In this document: positions 8,355 through 16,939 of the stretch, piece by piece
Numbering within the stretch: the first letter of the stretch is position 1
Layout: every line of letters begins with the position of its first letter
Source of the DNA: Chloroflexota bacterium
Lineage (GTDB): Bacteria > Chloroflexota > Anaerolineae > Aggregatilineales > Phototrophicaceae
Assembly: GCA_026707225.1 (NCBI GenBank)
Contig: JAPOXG010000084.1
Coordinates: 62,001 to 126,000 of the forward strand
Direction: 5' to 3'
DNA: 64,000 nt
Made by a program: the position numbers and the translations under genes
The notes under the pieces: model-generated
What the model was told of the DNA's origin: nothing
The model's input: the letters and a program-made list of their open reading frames with translations, nothing else
Databases searched by the model: none

Positions 8355-9695
8355 TTACGGGTACTTCCGATTGAGCAGACGGGCGTAGGGAATCGTCTCG
8401 CGCACGTGGCTCAGCCCACAGATCCAAGCCACCGTGCGCTCAATGCCGATGCCGAAGCCGGCGTGCGGCACGGTGCCGAATTTGCGCAGATCGAGATACC
8501 AATGGTAGGCTTCCCGCCCCAAGCCCATCTTGTCAATGTTCGCCGCCAGCAGCTGCTCGTCGTGGATGCGCTCGCTGCCGCCGATGATTTCGCCATATCC
8601 CTCCGGCGCCAGCAAATCGACGCTGCGGCAGACTTGGGATCGTCCCTCGACTGGCGTCATGTAAAAGGCTTTGACCGCGGTCGGATAGTGGTAAACGAAG
8701 ACGGGCTTGTCAAACATCTCCGCCAGCGCCGTTTCATGCGGGCTGCCGAAGTCCTCGCCCCATTCGATCGCCAGTTCGTCCTTTAACTCAGGATCGTCGA
8801 TACTTTCGTGACGCGCCTGGAGCCGCGCCACCGCGTCATCGTAGCTGATGCGGGTGAAGGGCGGGGTGATGGCTATTAGCTTGTCGAGGTCGCGCTCAAT
8901 GATATCGAGTTCTTGCCGGCGCTTCTCCAGCACTTGCGCGACGACATAGCAGACCATGCCTTCTTCAATGTCCATCAACTCTTCCAGGCTGCAGAAGGCA
9001 ATTTCCGGCTCAAGCATCCAAAACTCGATGAGGTGACGCCGCGTCTTCGACTTCTCGGCGCGAAAGGTGGGGCCGAAGCAGTAAACTTTACCGAAAGCCA
9101 TGATGTTCGCTTCGTTGTAGAGTTGCCCGGTTTGGGCGAGGAAAGCCTTCTCGCCGAAGTAATCGACTTCGAAGAGTGTGGTCGTCTCTTCGCCGGCGGC
9201 TGGCGTAATGATCGGCGTATCGACCAGCAAAAAGCCTTGATCGTCCAGCCAATCGCGCATCGCCTTGATGATGGTCGCGCGGATCCGCAAGATCGCCCAT
9301 TGGCGGTTGCTGCGCACCCACAAGTGGCGGTGGTTCATCAGGAATTCAGTGCCGTGCTCTTTCGGTGTAATGGGGTATTCCTGCGCTTCCTGCACCAGCT
9401 CCAGTTTGTGAATGCCAATCTCATAGCCGCCGGGAATGCCGGGCGCGCGATCATCGGCACGCACCGCGCCGCTGACGATGACGGAAGATTCTTGCGTCAG
9501 GCCGCGGACGATTTCGAATTCGGCGGACTCCATCTCTTTTTTGAAGGCGACGCATTGCGCCTGCCCGCTGCCATCGCGCAGCAGAATGAATTGCAGGCGT
9601 CCCTTGCCCGTCCTGTTATAGACCCAGCCGCGCAGGGTGACATCCTGTCCCTCGTAGGCCGCGATATCCTTGATCTGAATGACTTCCGCCACCAT
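8355..9695 (-). CDS. asnS: Asparagine--tRNA ligase
   Basis: I start at the ATG at 9695, which has AAAGGAG four bases upstream, rather than an in-frame codon at 9719. The 446-residue protein has an N-terminal OB-fold anticodon-binding domain ([18 protein letters not shown]) and a class II aminoacyl-tRNA synthetase core: motif 2 [21 protein letters not shown] and motif 3 [15 protein letters not shown]. It charges tRNA-Asn with asparagine and ATP in the cytoplasm. The motif 2 loop and overall length fit AsnRS better than AspRS, which is usually about 590 residues in bacteria. Discrimination from a non-discriminating AspRS rests on recognition of the family rather than a diagnostic residue. Confidence 0.92.
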   Translation of the reverse strand: MVAEVIQIKDIAAYEGQDVTLRGWVYNRTGKGRLQFILLRDGSGQAQCVAFKKEMESAEFEIVRGLTQESSVIVSGAVRADDRAPGIPGGYEIGIHKLELVQEAQEYPITPKEHGTEFLMNHRHLWVRSNRQWAILRIRATIIKAMRDWLDDQGFLLVDTPIITPAAGEETTTLFEVDYFGEKAFLAQTGQLYNEANIMAFGKVYCFGPTFRAEKSKTRRHLIEFWMLEPEIAFCSLEELMDIEEGMVCYVVAQVLEKRRQELDIIERDLDKLIAITPPFTRISYDDAVARLQARHESIDDPELKDELAIEWGEDFGSPHETALAEMFDKPVFVYHYPTAVKAFYMTPVEGRSQVCRSVDLLAPEGYGEIIGGSERIHDEQLLAANIDKMGLGREAYHWYLDLRKFGTVPHAGFGIGIERTVAWICGLSHVRETIPYARLLNRKYP

Positions 9696-9769
9696 TGGCT
9701 CCTTTAGTGAGGCGAGCAATTGCCATAGGCGATTATATCACAGGCAAAGACGCTCAAGTCGCTGGGGGG

Positions 9770-10831
9770 TCAATCGCCAGGCGCCGCTTGCACCTCTACC
9801 AGCGAGCCTACCGCCGCGCGCAGCAGACGATCCCAGAGGGCAAGACCCAAGCCCCGCTTCTCCGGCACCCGCGCCAAGATGCAATCCACTCCCTGTTGAT
9901 CCAGCGAGCGCAGCGCCGCGAACAGATGGCGGGCGGCTTCATCGGCGTTCGCGCCCAAACGCTCGAGAGCGACATCCGAATCGGCAAATTCGCGCGCCTC
10001 GGTATCGCTCGCCAAAATGCCGACGCGTTCATGCGCAGCGATCTCGGCGCGCATTGCCGCGTAGACCTCAGCATCGTCCGCGCCCGAAAACAAGAAAACC
10101 CGCGCTCGGGGCGAATAGTGCCGCAGCATCGCGCCGGGCGCAGGCGCGGCCATCACGTCGTCCGCGAGATAGCTTGGCTCATAACGCAGATTGGGCAGCG
10201 CTTCTCGCAGTGATTCCAGCGACATGCCGCCGGGGCGCAGGATGCGGGGCTCGTCTTCGACCAGGCTGACAATGGTGGATTCCAAGCCGATGGGCGTGTT
10301 GCCGCCGTCGAGTACGACATCAACCCGGTCGGCGAGATCGTCGATCACATGCCGGGCGCAGGTTGGGCTGGGGCGCGAGAACAGATTGGCGCTCGGCGCC
10401 GCGATGGGAACGTCGGCCGCCTGCAGCAGAGCCAAAGCCACCTCGTGATTGGGCATGCGAACAGCCACCGTATTGAGACTCGCTGTCAGATTGGCGGGGA
10501 TGCGCGGCGCTTTCTTCAACACCAATGTGAGCGGCCCCGGCCAAAATCGTCTACATAGCTCGAGAGCGCCCGCCGGTATCGCTTGCGCCACCTGCGGCAA
10601 TTGCTCGAAGCGCGCGATATGCACGATGAGCGGGTCGCTTGCCGGTCGGCTCTTGGCGGCGAAGATCTTGGCAATGGCCGCTTCATCCAGGGCGTTGGCG
10701 CCCAGCCCATAGACCGTTTCCGTGGGAAAGGCGACCAATCCGCCGGCGCGAATCGCCCGACCAGCAATTGCGATCGCATCAGCCTCTGGCGATACGGGAT
10801 CGACTCGCAAGACGCGCGTCCGCTGGGACAT
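9770..10831 (-). CDS. L-threonylcarbamoyladenylate synthase, Sua5 type
   Basis: A 353-residue protein from the ATG at 10831; an in-frame upstream ATG at 10873 would add 14 residues with no family resemblance. Residues about 10-200 are the YrdC domain: FPTETVYGLGANA, KSRPASDPLIVHI, RFWPGPLTLVL and a PSANLFSRPSPT segment. Residues about 225-350 are the Sua5 C-terminal domain with the PGAMLRHYSPRA linker motif. The enzyme makes threonylcarbamoyl-AMP from threonine, bicarbonate and ATP for t6A37 in ANN-decoding tRNAs. It is the long Sua5 form rather than the short TsaC form. It lies behind asnS on the same strand, separated by 74 bases. Confidence 0.95.
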   Translation of the reverse strand: MSQRTRVLRVDPVSPEADAIAIAGRAIRAGGLVAFPTETVYGLGANALDEAAIAKIFAAKSRPASDPLIVHIARFEQLPQVAQAIPAGALELCRRFWPGPLTLVLKKAPRIPANLTASLNTVAVRMPNHEVALALLQAADVPIAAPSANLFSRPSPTCARHVIDDLADRVDVVLDGGNTPIGLESTIVSLVEDEPRILRPGGMSLESLREALPNLRYEPSYLADDVMAAPAPGAMLRHYSPRARVFLFSGADDAEVYAAMRAEIAAHERVGILASDTEAREFADSDVALERLGANADEAARHLFAALRSLDQQGVDCILARVPEKRGLGLALWDRLLRAAVGSLVEVQAAPGD

Positions 10832-11241
10832 AAAGTGGATCCACTCCCCAATTTTGTGCCGCCGGATTGTCATCGCTGCTTGGCGGCCGGTCGGCGTATT
10901 CTACCACGCCGGGCTAGCCCTTCAGCGAACAGGATGTATATCAATCACCGCCCCGCGCAAGTCACGACTCGGCTCAAAAAATATGAATGTGGGAAATGGG
11001 AATCTGTAGGGCGAGACTCGGTCGGTGTCTACGCGCCCCTTGTCTCGCCCGAAGGCCTATGGCGAATCTCGTTGGGGCGAGCTTTCAGGTTGTAGATTGA
11101 CAGGCGACACCGATACCACGGCGGGGACAAGCGCTTAATCCAATGTCTTCGCCACGCCTCAGCTAGACATCATTTCACAATTTAGGTGTCAAGCGAATAT
11201 AATGGAGCTAAGCTATAGTACGTAGGCGAAAGGGAGATTCG
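10832..11241. other. Intergenic region with inverted repeat and promoter
   Basis: 410 bases between divergent genes. It contains an interrupted inverted repeat, GGGCGAGAC at 11009-11017 and GTCTCGCCC at 11042-11050, with a 24-base loop and no U-tract, so not a typical terminator. A related, more degenerate GTAGGGGC...GCCC pair occurs near 1560-1592, suggesting a dispersed intergenic element. A promoter for the downstream epimerase is listed separately. I see no convincing coding sequence. Confidence 0.4.
11174..11203 (+). promoter_or_regulatory. Sigma-70-type promoter of the SDR epimerase gene
   Basis: TTCACA at 11174-11179, an 18-base spacer and a perfect TATAAT at 11198-11203, followed by a short leader to the ATG at 11242. 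Confidence 0.65.
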
Positions 11242-12195
11242 ATGACGATTCTGGTGACCGGCGCCGCCGGTTATCTCGGCAATCAAACGGTGAAACGCTT
11301 GGTCGCCGATGAGCGTCCGGCGCGCGCGCTGGTGCGGCATAAGGCGAAGGCGGCGATCCGCCTGCGGGAAATCGCCGACCGCATCGAGATTGTCGAAGGC
11401 GATGTCACGCGGCCGGCCAGCCTGAGGACTGCGCTGGCTGGCGTCGATGCCGTCATTCATTATGTCGCCATTGCGATGGAGAAGGGCGGGCAAACTTACG
11501 AGGCGGTCAACTACCAGGGTACAGTAAACGTGCTGCGCGCGGCGGAGGCGGCTGGCGTCCGGCGCTTTATCAACATGAGCCAGAATGGCGCCAGCAGCGA
11601 TCTGCCGTACCGTTTCCTCGCCAGCAAGGGAGCGGCTCAGGAAGCGGTCGCCGCCTCAGACCTGGATTGGACCGCGCTTCGGCCGTCGGCGATATTTGGA
11701 CCGCAGGACGAGTTCTTCAATTCTTTCGCGCGCCTGCTCAAAATCACCCCCATCATCTTCCCCCTGATCGGCGGGGGGCTGGCGCAGTTCCAGCCCGTGT
11801 CCGTCTATGATGTGGTCGAAGCGGTGATTCGCTGCCTCGATGATGAGAGCGCCATCGGCGCCGAACTGGCTCTCGGAGGTCCCGAAGTCTTGTCGCTCGG
11901 CGAGATTGAACGGCGCGTCATCGAAGCGCTCGGTACCTGGCGTCTGCTGCTGCCGATGCCGGTCGCGCTGCTTCGACCGATTGTGATGCTGATGCAAGCG
12001 CTGCTGCCCGGTTCGCCGGTGAGCACCAGCTTGCTCGACCTGCTGGCTGTTCCCAATACCGTGCCGGATAACGCCCTGGTGAATCGCTTTGGCATGAGGC
12101 CGATTCCGTTCGCCGGCGAGCACATTGCCTATCTCAAGGACAATACGCTCAGCGATACCTTAGCCAAGTTCTTCGGCAACGCGACGATCAACTGA
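11242..12195 (+). CDS. NAD(P)-binding epimerase/NDUFA9-like atypical SDR
   Basis: 317 residues with a Rossmann fold: TGAAGYLG at 6-13 binds the dinucleotide, GDVTRPASL marks the second strand, and YRFLASKGAAQEAV holds the position of the Tyr-x-x-x-Lys pair, here Tyr-x-x-x-x-x-Lys, so the catalytic pair is not canonical. The C-terminal part is hydrophobic (LLLPMPVALLRPIVMLM). These features resemble the NmrA/NDUFA9-like atypical SDRs, which are often non-enzymatic or act on quinone or lipid intermediates. AAAGGGAG lies just before the ATG. Its stop overlaps, by eight bases, the convergent stop of the glycosyltransferase. The exact substrate is unknown. Confidence 0.82.
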   Translation: MTILVTGAAGYLGNQTVKRLVADERPARALVRHKAKAAIRLREIADRIEIVEGDVTRPASLRTALAGVDAVIHYVAIAMEKGGQTYEAVNYQGTVNVLRAAEAAGVRRFINMSQNGASSDLPYRFLASKGAAQEAVAASDLDWTALRPSAIFGPQDEFFNSFARLLKITPIIFPLIGGGLAQFQPVSVYDVVEAVIRCLDDESAIGAELALGGPEVLSLGEIERRVIEALGTWRLLLPMPVALLRPIVMLMQALLPGSPVSTSLLDLLAVPNTVPDNALVNRFGMRPIPFAGEHIAYLKDNTLSDTLAKFFGNATIN

Positions 12196-13333
12196 GGGAC
12201 AGCAAACTTTCGAAGATCGCGCTGTGGGCGGCGGCCTCAGCCTCAACCGAGAAGCCGCGTTTGACATGCTCGCGGCCCGCCGCGCCCAGGCTTTGGCGCA
12301 GCGTCTCATCGCGCAGCAGGCGCAGAACGCGCTCAGCCAGCGCATCGGCATCGCCGGGGTCAATGAGGAAGCCGGTGACGCCCTCCATGATCGTCTCCGA
12401 TGGTCCGCCGCGGCGCGTGCTGACCACCGGTAGGGCGCATGACATCGCTTCCAGGTTGGCTACCCCGTAACTTTCAAATTCGGAGGGACAAACGAAGACA
12501 TCAGCAGCGGCGTAGACGGTTTCGACATCGCCGCGGAAGCCGAGATAATGAAGGCGGCCCCGCAGATCCGCGCTCTCCCGGGCATGGGTCAAAATCTCAT
12601 CGCGATAGCGCTCATCGGCGGCCACGCCGAAGACATCATCGCCGGCCACGATGAAATGCGTTTCGGGCAGTTCTTCCAGGATTCGCCGCGCCATCGCCTG
12701 AAAGGCATGATGCCCTTTGACCCGCTGAAAGCGCGCCACCATGGCGACGACCAGCGCATCCTTCGCGATGCCGATTTGTCGGCGCAGCGCCGCGCCATCC
12801 AGTCCCGGGCGAAAGCGCGCGCTGTCGACGCCGGCATAAACCACCGGCATCCGCTCGACCGGCATGAATGGCGGCTCCCCGAGAAAACCAGCGCGTATCG
12901 CCCGCGAGCGCGCCGCTGCCTGGGGAAACCGCCGGAAGAAGGCGCGCTGCCAGGGCTTCGGCTTGAACCACCAGCCCCAGACCGTCCAGGTCGCTGGAAT
13001 GCCGACGCTGCGGGCGGCTCTCGCGATCAGCGGCAGCGTGTGATAATCGCTCTGCACCAGGTCGATTTTCTGCCGGCGCAGCATGTCGGTCATGCGCTCC
13101 ACAACGGGAAAGCGAGCCCAAATGGCCGGGATGAACCAGGTTGAGGCGCCGCGATAAGGCAAGACGTGAACGGGCCAACCGGCTTTCCGCCAGCGATCGG
13201 GCAATGGACCTTCGGCGGGCGCGAGTAGATGAGGCTCATAGCGACTATGATCCAGCGCCCCTGCCAGCGTGAGCAGGTCGGTTTCGCCGCCGCCAAGCCC
13301 GGTGTACCAAGAGGTAAAGAGGAGCCGAATCAT
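12188..13333 (-). CDS. Glycosyltransferase family 4 (GT-B fold)
   Basis: The ATG at 13333 gives MIRLLFTSWYTGLGGGETD, a typical GT4 N-terminus with the glycine-rich loop; a longer frame upstream is arginine-rich and unlikely. The 381-residue protein has the donor-binding C-terminal lobe with FVCPSEFESYGVANLEAMSC, where the two glutamates form the E-x7-E motif, and ARFQRVKGH for the phosphate-binding Lys. It transfers a sugar from a nucleotide donor to an unknown acceptor, probably in surface glycan synthesis. It starts five bases after the stop of the TIR-WD40 gene (13339), so the two are almost certainly co-transcribed. Why a glycosyltransferase is paired with a TIR protein is not evident. 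Confidence 0.9.
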   Translation of the reverse strand: MIRLLFTSWYTGLGGGETDLLTLAGALDHSRYEPHLLAPAEGPLPDRWRKAGWPVHVLPYRGASTWFIPAIWARFPVVERMTDMLRRQKIDLVQSDYHTLPLIARAARSVGIPATWTVWGWWFKPKPWQRAFFRRFPQAAARSRAIRAGFLGEPPFMPVERMPVVYAGVDSARFRPGLDGAALRRQIGIAKDALVVAMVARFQRVKGHHAFQAMARRILEELPETHFIVAGDDVFGVAADERYRDEILTHARESADLRGRLHYLGFRGDVETVYAAADVFVCPSEFESYGVANLEAMSCALPVVSTRRGGPSETIMEGVTGFLIDPGDADALAERVLRLLRDETLRQSLGAAGREHVKRGFSVEAEAAAHSAIFESLLSLS

Positions 13334-13338
13334 GCCCG

Positions 13339-16300
13339 TTATTCGCAAAGCGGGGCGACCAGGTAGCGCTCGCGTTCGCCGCAGGTCAGCTCTCTGGGGC
13401 GGCGCTCCGCGGCGATGCGCGCGAGCAGCTCCGGCGCGCTTTCCAGTTGCCACAGCCCAAAGGCGCCGCTCTCGTCAGCAGTGAGGACGCGTTTGCCGTC
13501 TCGATTGAAGCGGAAGTCGACGATGGGGTTTTCCACCGCGAGGCGCTGATCCACGACGCCCGCTTCCGCGTCCCACAATATGAGCGCCGGACCGGCGGCC
13601 GTAGCAAGGGTCGCCGATTCCGGCAGGTAATGCAGTTTGCGCAGATCGCTCACGTCGGCGCGCAGTTGATGAATGACCGCGGCACTGTCCGTAGACAGGA
13701 CATGTACGCGACCGTCGCGGTAGGCGAGGGACAGGCGCTCGCCAAATCCAGAAAGCGCCGCCAATTGCACATTGACAAAGGTCTCGCGCTGAACGCTGTT
13801 GTCGGCGAGATTCACTTTGGTCAAGCCGCCCAAGCCGTCCTCCAATTGCAGGTAAAAAATGACGCGTTCGCCTTCCGCGCTGAAGGCGGCTTGCACATCG
13901 TCGCGGGCGCCCGCGCCCAGAGGATAAGCTGAGCTGGCTAAGCCTAGTTCGGTATGCCAAAGCAGAGCAAGCTCGTCAATCAGGGTGAGAACCCAGTCGC
14001 CCGAGGGCGCAAAACGGACGAGCGCGGGCCGCGCCATATCCTCCCCAAGCAGCAGCGGCGCGTCGACATCGTCGCGGGCCAGCCAGAGTTCATCGTTTTC
14101 GCTGTGTATGAGCAGCAGATCGCCGGCGGGCGCGAGCTGCAAGTCAGTGATGGGTCCCGCTTCCCAATCCCAGCTACGGACTGCGGCGCCTGTCTCCATG
14201 TCGTAAACATGCAAGCCTTCATCAGCGTATGCGGCGAATCGATCACCGGCCGCGCTGACCAAAGTCGTTGGCAGTTGAACAAGGTTGTCGCCGGACTCGA
14301 CTTCGCGCAGGCTGATGCTTGCTTGCTCGACGAGCAGAACGTTGGCGCCGCTCGGGCTGATGGTCGTGCCGGGCAGCGCGCCAGCGAGCTTCAGCAGCGG
14401 TTCCCCCGACGCGTCTTTGATCTGCCAGAGATGGGACGCGCCGGCGTCGGTCGTGGCGATCGCTAGTCTCGCGCTCAAGTTGACTTGTAAATCGACAATG
14501 CGATGAGGCGCAGCGCCGATCTCGCGGATCAGGCGGCCATCACTGCTCGACCAAAGCAGAACGCGATTATCGCTTGTGGCGGACAAGATCGTTTCGGCGT
14601 CAAGAAAAGCCGCTGTTGTCACGATGGACGCGATCTCACTCTCGAATCTACGCAGCAGGCCGCCGCCAGCGACATCGACCAGGTTGGCGCGCTGCCCGGT
14701 TTCACTGTTATTCACCACTACAAGCGCAATGTCCTCATAGAAGGCGAAGAAGCGCAGATCATCGGTCCCCGCCGCCAGACTCTCTCCACTCAGGAAAGAC
14801 CAATTGAAGCCGTCGGTCAGGCGCGTCCGCTGTTCGCCGGATCCCAGATCCCAGAGAATGAGATCGCCCGTGTTACGGTCGCCAGGGTAGGCGGGCAGGC
14901 TGCTGCCGCCACTATAGCCGATTCTGCCACGCCCATCGGTACCGTGATAGACGCGTCCGTCGCTGTCGGCGCTGAGCAGCTCAAGCGAATCGGCCGACCA
15001 TTGCGCCATCATGGTAAAGCCGTCTTGTTCGTACCAGCCGATGACGCGCTCGCCGTCAGCGGAGAGCGCCAAATCGCGAATCTCCAGGTCGCCTTCGTCG
15101 CCCGTCGTATACGCGGCCAGTTCCTCGCCGCTGCTGATGTCCCAGGCGACCAGCAGTGGATCGCTAGCGGCGCTGACCAGCTTGTCGCCGGCGGGTCCCA
15201 AAGCGAGAGCGGTAACGGCGCCGGCTTGTCCGCTCAGGCGCTGCGCCACTGCCCCGGTCGAGCCGTCGCGTATGACGATCTCCCCGTCGTCCGCGGCCGA
15301 TATCAAGTGTTCCCCGGCGGGGCTGTAGACGAGAGCCGTCAACTTCCCTTCATGATCGCTCCATTGGTGCTGGCGCGCCCAGGATTCGCCATCGTAAATG
15401 TGGAGTTGGTCGCGACTGTTCGGCGCCAGCGCGAAAACTCGGCCCGCCGGATGAATCTCCAGCAGCGCCACGTCCTCAATGGTCAGGGCGCGGACGGCCG
15501 AGGCTGCTCGGCGCAGCAGGCGATGGGCGCCTCTGGGATTGTCGAGCCGGTCTTTCGCCTCCCAGGCCAGCGCCAGCGCCAGTTCGATATTGCCCCGCTC
15601 GAGGGCGTCTTCCCCCGCGTGAACCAAGCGGCTGGCGACTTCGTCCTGTTCCAACTCGGCGGCCTCGGTGGCGCGCAATTGCCGGGAGCGGATGGCGGCC
15701 AGCGCCTGCGCCGTGTTGGTGGCCTGTGCTTCTGCAGTCGCCTTTATGGCTTCGGCAGTGGCGTCTTGGGCGACGGCTGCGCGCACGATGGCGCCGGTCG
15801 CGGCCACTTGATCAATCAAGCCGACCGCGCTGTCTCCCGCGGCAGTGGCGCCGGCAACGGTCAAAGCCACTTGGGTCCGCGCTGCCAAGGTTGAGGCGCC
15901 GGCCTCTCGTCCCTCCTGCCAGCCCGCGACAGCGCGCAGGAATAAAACCAGGACAGCGCCCAATGCCAGCGCTATGACAATGATCAGCGCTGTGCGCCAG
16001 GGGCGGGCCCACTCGCGTCTGGGCGGCTGACGGCGGCTGCTATGCACGTACTCCAGTTGCAGCGCCGACGGTTTTGGATGACGCGCCGGGGCGGTCGCCA
16101 GCCATTCGCGCGCCTCCTCCAGCCGAGCGGGCGGCAGGAGCAGGTCGGGCGGGCGGCCGCGATCGCGCCAAGTCTCCGCCAGCGTCAGCAGTTCGGTGTG
16201 CAGCTTGAGGCTGTCATCGGTTGTCAGGTAGGCGCGCAGCTCCTCGACTCGGGCGGCCAGTTCGTCGTCTTCGCGGAAAAACACGTAAGGATTCTGGGCG

Positions 16301-16629
16301 ATTGCCGGATGGACCTCAACGCCGATATCGTCATTGAGGATCAGCGTCGCCAGTCGTTTGCCCTTGCCGACCGCGTACTGCAGCAGCTCGTTGCAAAGCT
16401 GGCTCTCGGCTGAATCGGGCGACATCACAAAGGCAACCGTGTACGAGCGCAGAATGCTGGCTTTTAGTCTTTTGAGGCCGTCCGCGGTCCGACCAAATTC
16501 GCCTTCATTCAGGTCTGCGTTTGCGCCGGTAGCGCGCAATTGGGCCGCGATTCGTTCGACATGGTCGGTGTCGGATGGATGATAAATGAAAGTGATGTCG
16601 AAGTAGCTGTCGTTCTCGCGCATGGTCAA
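13339..16629 (-). CDS. TIR domain - transmembrane - WD40 repeat protein
   Basis: 1096 residues. Residues about 8-135 form a TIR domain starting YFDITFIYHPSD. It keeps the serine ladder and glutamate used by NAD-cleaving TIRs: Ser70, Ser73, Ser76, Cys79, Glu81. Residues 213-233 are one transmembrane helix. Residues about 240-370 are an Ala/Thr/Glu-rich helical linker with ATAEA-like repeats and a TPR-like LERGNIELALALAWEA. From about 380 to 1080 there is a WD40-like propeller with repeats such as LVAWDISSGEELAAY, LILWDLGSGEQ and LILWDAEAGVV. TIR domains either scaffold signalling or degrade NAD+ in antiviral and cell-death systems. The layout predicts a cytoplasmic TIR domain and an external propeller. 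No caspase, STAND ATPase or known defence partner is adjacent. Enzymatic activity is inference. Confidence 0.9.
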   Translation of the reverse strand: MTMRENDSYFDITFIYHPSDTDHVERIAAQLRATGANADLNEGEFGRTADGLKRLKASILRSYTVAFVMSPDSAESQLCNELLQYAVGKGKRLATLILNDDIGVEVHPAIAQNPYVFFREDDELAARVEELRAYLTTDDSLKLHTELLTLAETWRDRGRPPDLLLPPARLEEAREWLATAPARHPKPSALQLEYVHSSRRQPPRREWARPWRTALIIVIALALGAVLVLFLRAVAGWQEGREAGASTLAARTQVALTVAGATAAGDSAVGLIDQVAATGAIVRAAVAQDATAEAIKATAEAQATNTAQALAAIRSRQLRATEAAELEQDEVASRLVHAGEDALERGNIELALALAWEAKDRLDNPRGAHRLLRRAASAVRALTIEDVALLEIHPAGRVFALAPNSRDQLHIYDGESWARQHQWSDHEGKLTALVYSPAGEHLISAADDGEIVIRDGSTGAVAQRLSGQAGAVTALALGPAGDKLVSAASDPLLVAWDISSGEELAAYTTGDEGDLEIRDLALSADGERVIGWYEQDGFTMMAQWSADSLELLSADSDGRVYHGTDGRGRIGYSGGSSLPAYPGDRNTGDLILWDLGSGEQRTRLTDGFNWSFLSGESLAAGTDDLRFFAFYEDIALVVVNNSETGQRANLVDVAGGGLLRRFESEIASIVTTAAFLDAETILSATSDNRVLLWSSSDGRLIREIGAAPHRIVDLQVNLSARLAIATTDAGASHLWQIKDASGEPLLKLAGALPGTTISPSGANVLLVEQASISLREVESGDNLVQLPTTLVSAAGDRFAAYADEGLHVYDMETGAAVRSWDWEAGPITDLQLAPAGDLLLIHSENDELWLARDDVDAPLLLGEDMARPALVRFAPSGDWVLTLIDELALLWHTELGLASSAYPLGAGARDDVQAAFSAEGERVIFYLQLEDGLGGLTKVNLADNSVQRETFVNVQLAALSGFGERLSLAYRDGRVHVLSTDSAAVIHQLRADVSDLRKLHYLPESATLATAAGPALILWDAEAGVVDQRLAVENPIVDFRFNRDGKRVLTADESGAFGLWQLESAPELLARIAAERRPRELTCGERERYLVAPLCE

Positions 16630-16631
16630 AT

Positions 16632-16659
16632 TTGTGTGTCAGGCGAGCGCGCCTACTAT
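16632..16659 (+). promoter_or_regulatory. Possible promoter divergent from the TIR-WD40 gene
   Basis: TTGTGT at 16632-16637, a 16-base spacer and TACTAT at 16654-16659. It begins three bases from the TIR gene start and would drive the small ORF at 16721. Confidence 0.25.
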
Positions 16660-16720
16660 TGAGGATGCGAGATTCCGCGCAGTCTCATGAAGAATCTCGA
16701 CGAACTCGGCGCCTTCGGCG

Positions 16721-16840
16721 ATGACAGACGATGAAGAGCCTGCCTTCGAGAAAATCCAAGACATTGCCACTCCGCGCGAAGCAGAAGCGCCAGATGTTAC
16801 CGACTATATCATAGATGAGCCGACGGCATGGCTCCACTAA
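16721..16840 (+). CDS. Small acidic ORF divergent from the TIR-WD40 gene
   Basis: An ATG-initiated frame of 39 codons. It encodes an acidic peptide that begins MTDDEEPAFEKIQDIA and ends DEPTAWLH, with a composition (many Asp, Glu, Ala, Pro) unlike random GC-rich sequence. No good Shine-Dalgarno is visible, although a leaderless or weakly translated start is possible. It lies between the divergent TIR-WD40 start and the 3' end of the 5'-nucleotidase gene. I recognise no family. It could be a real small protein or a chance frame. Confidence 0.3.
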   Translation: MTDDEEPAFEKIQDIATPREAEAPDVTDYIIDEPTAWLH

Positions 16841-16939
16841 CGATGGTCCTGCGCTCCCAGCTCCTGGCTATAGCAAAACCGCCGGCGGCTGCCAGCGGTC
16901 TTGTCAAGCTTGCGCGTCTGCGCGAAAGGACGGCGTAAT

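Noticed and set aside
14503..15894. 463-codon plus-strand frame within the TIR-WD40 gene
   Set aside because: Antisense to the well-supported WD40 propeller; no recognisable domain.
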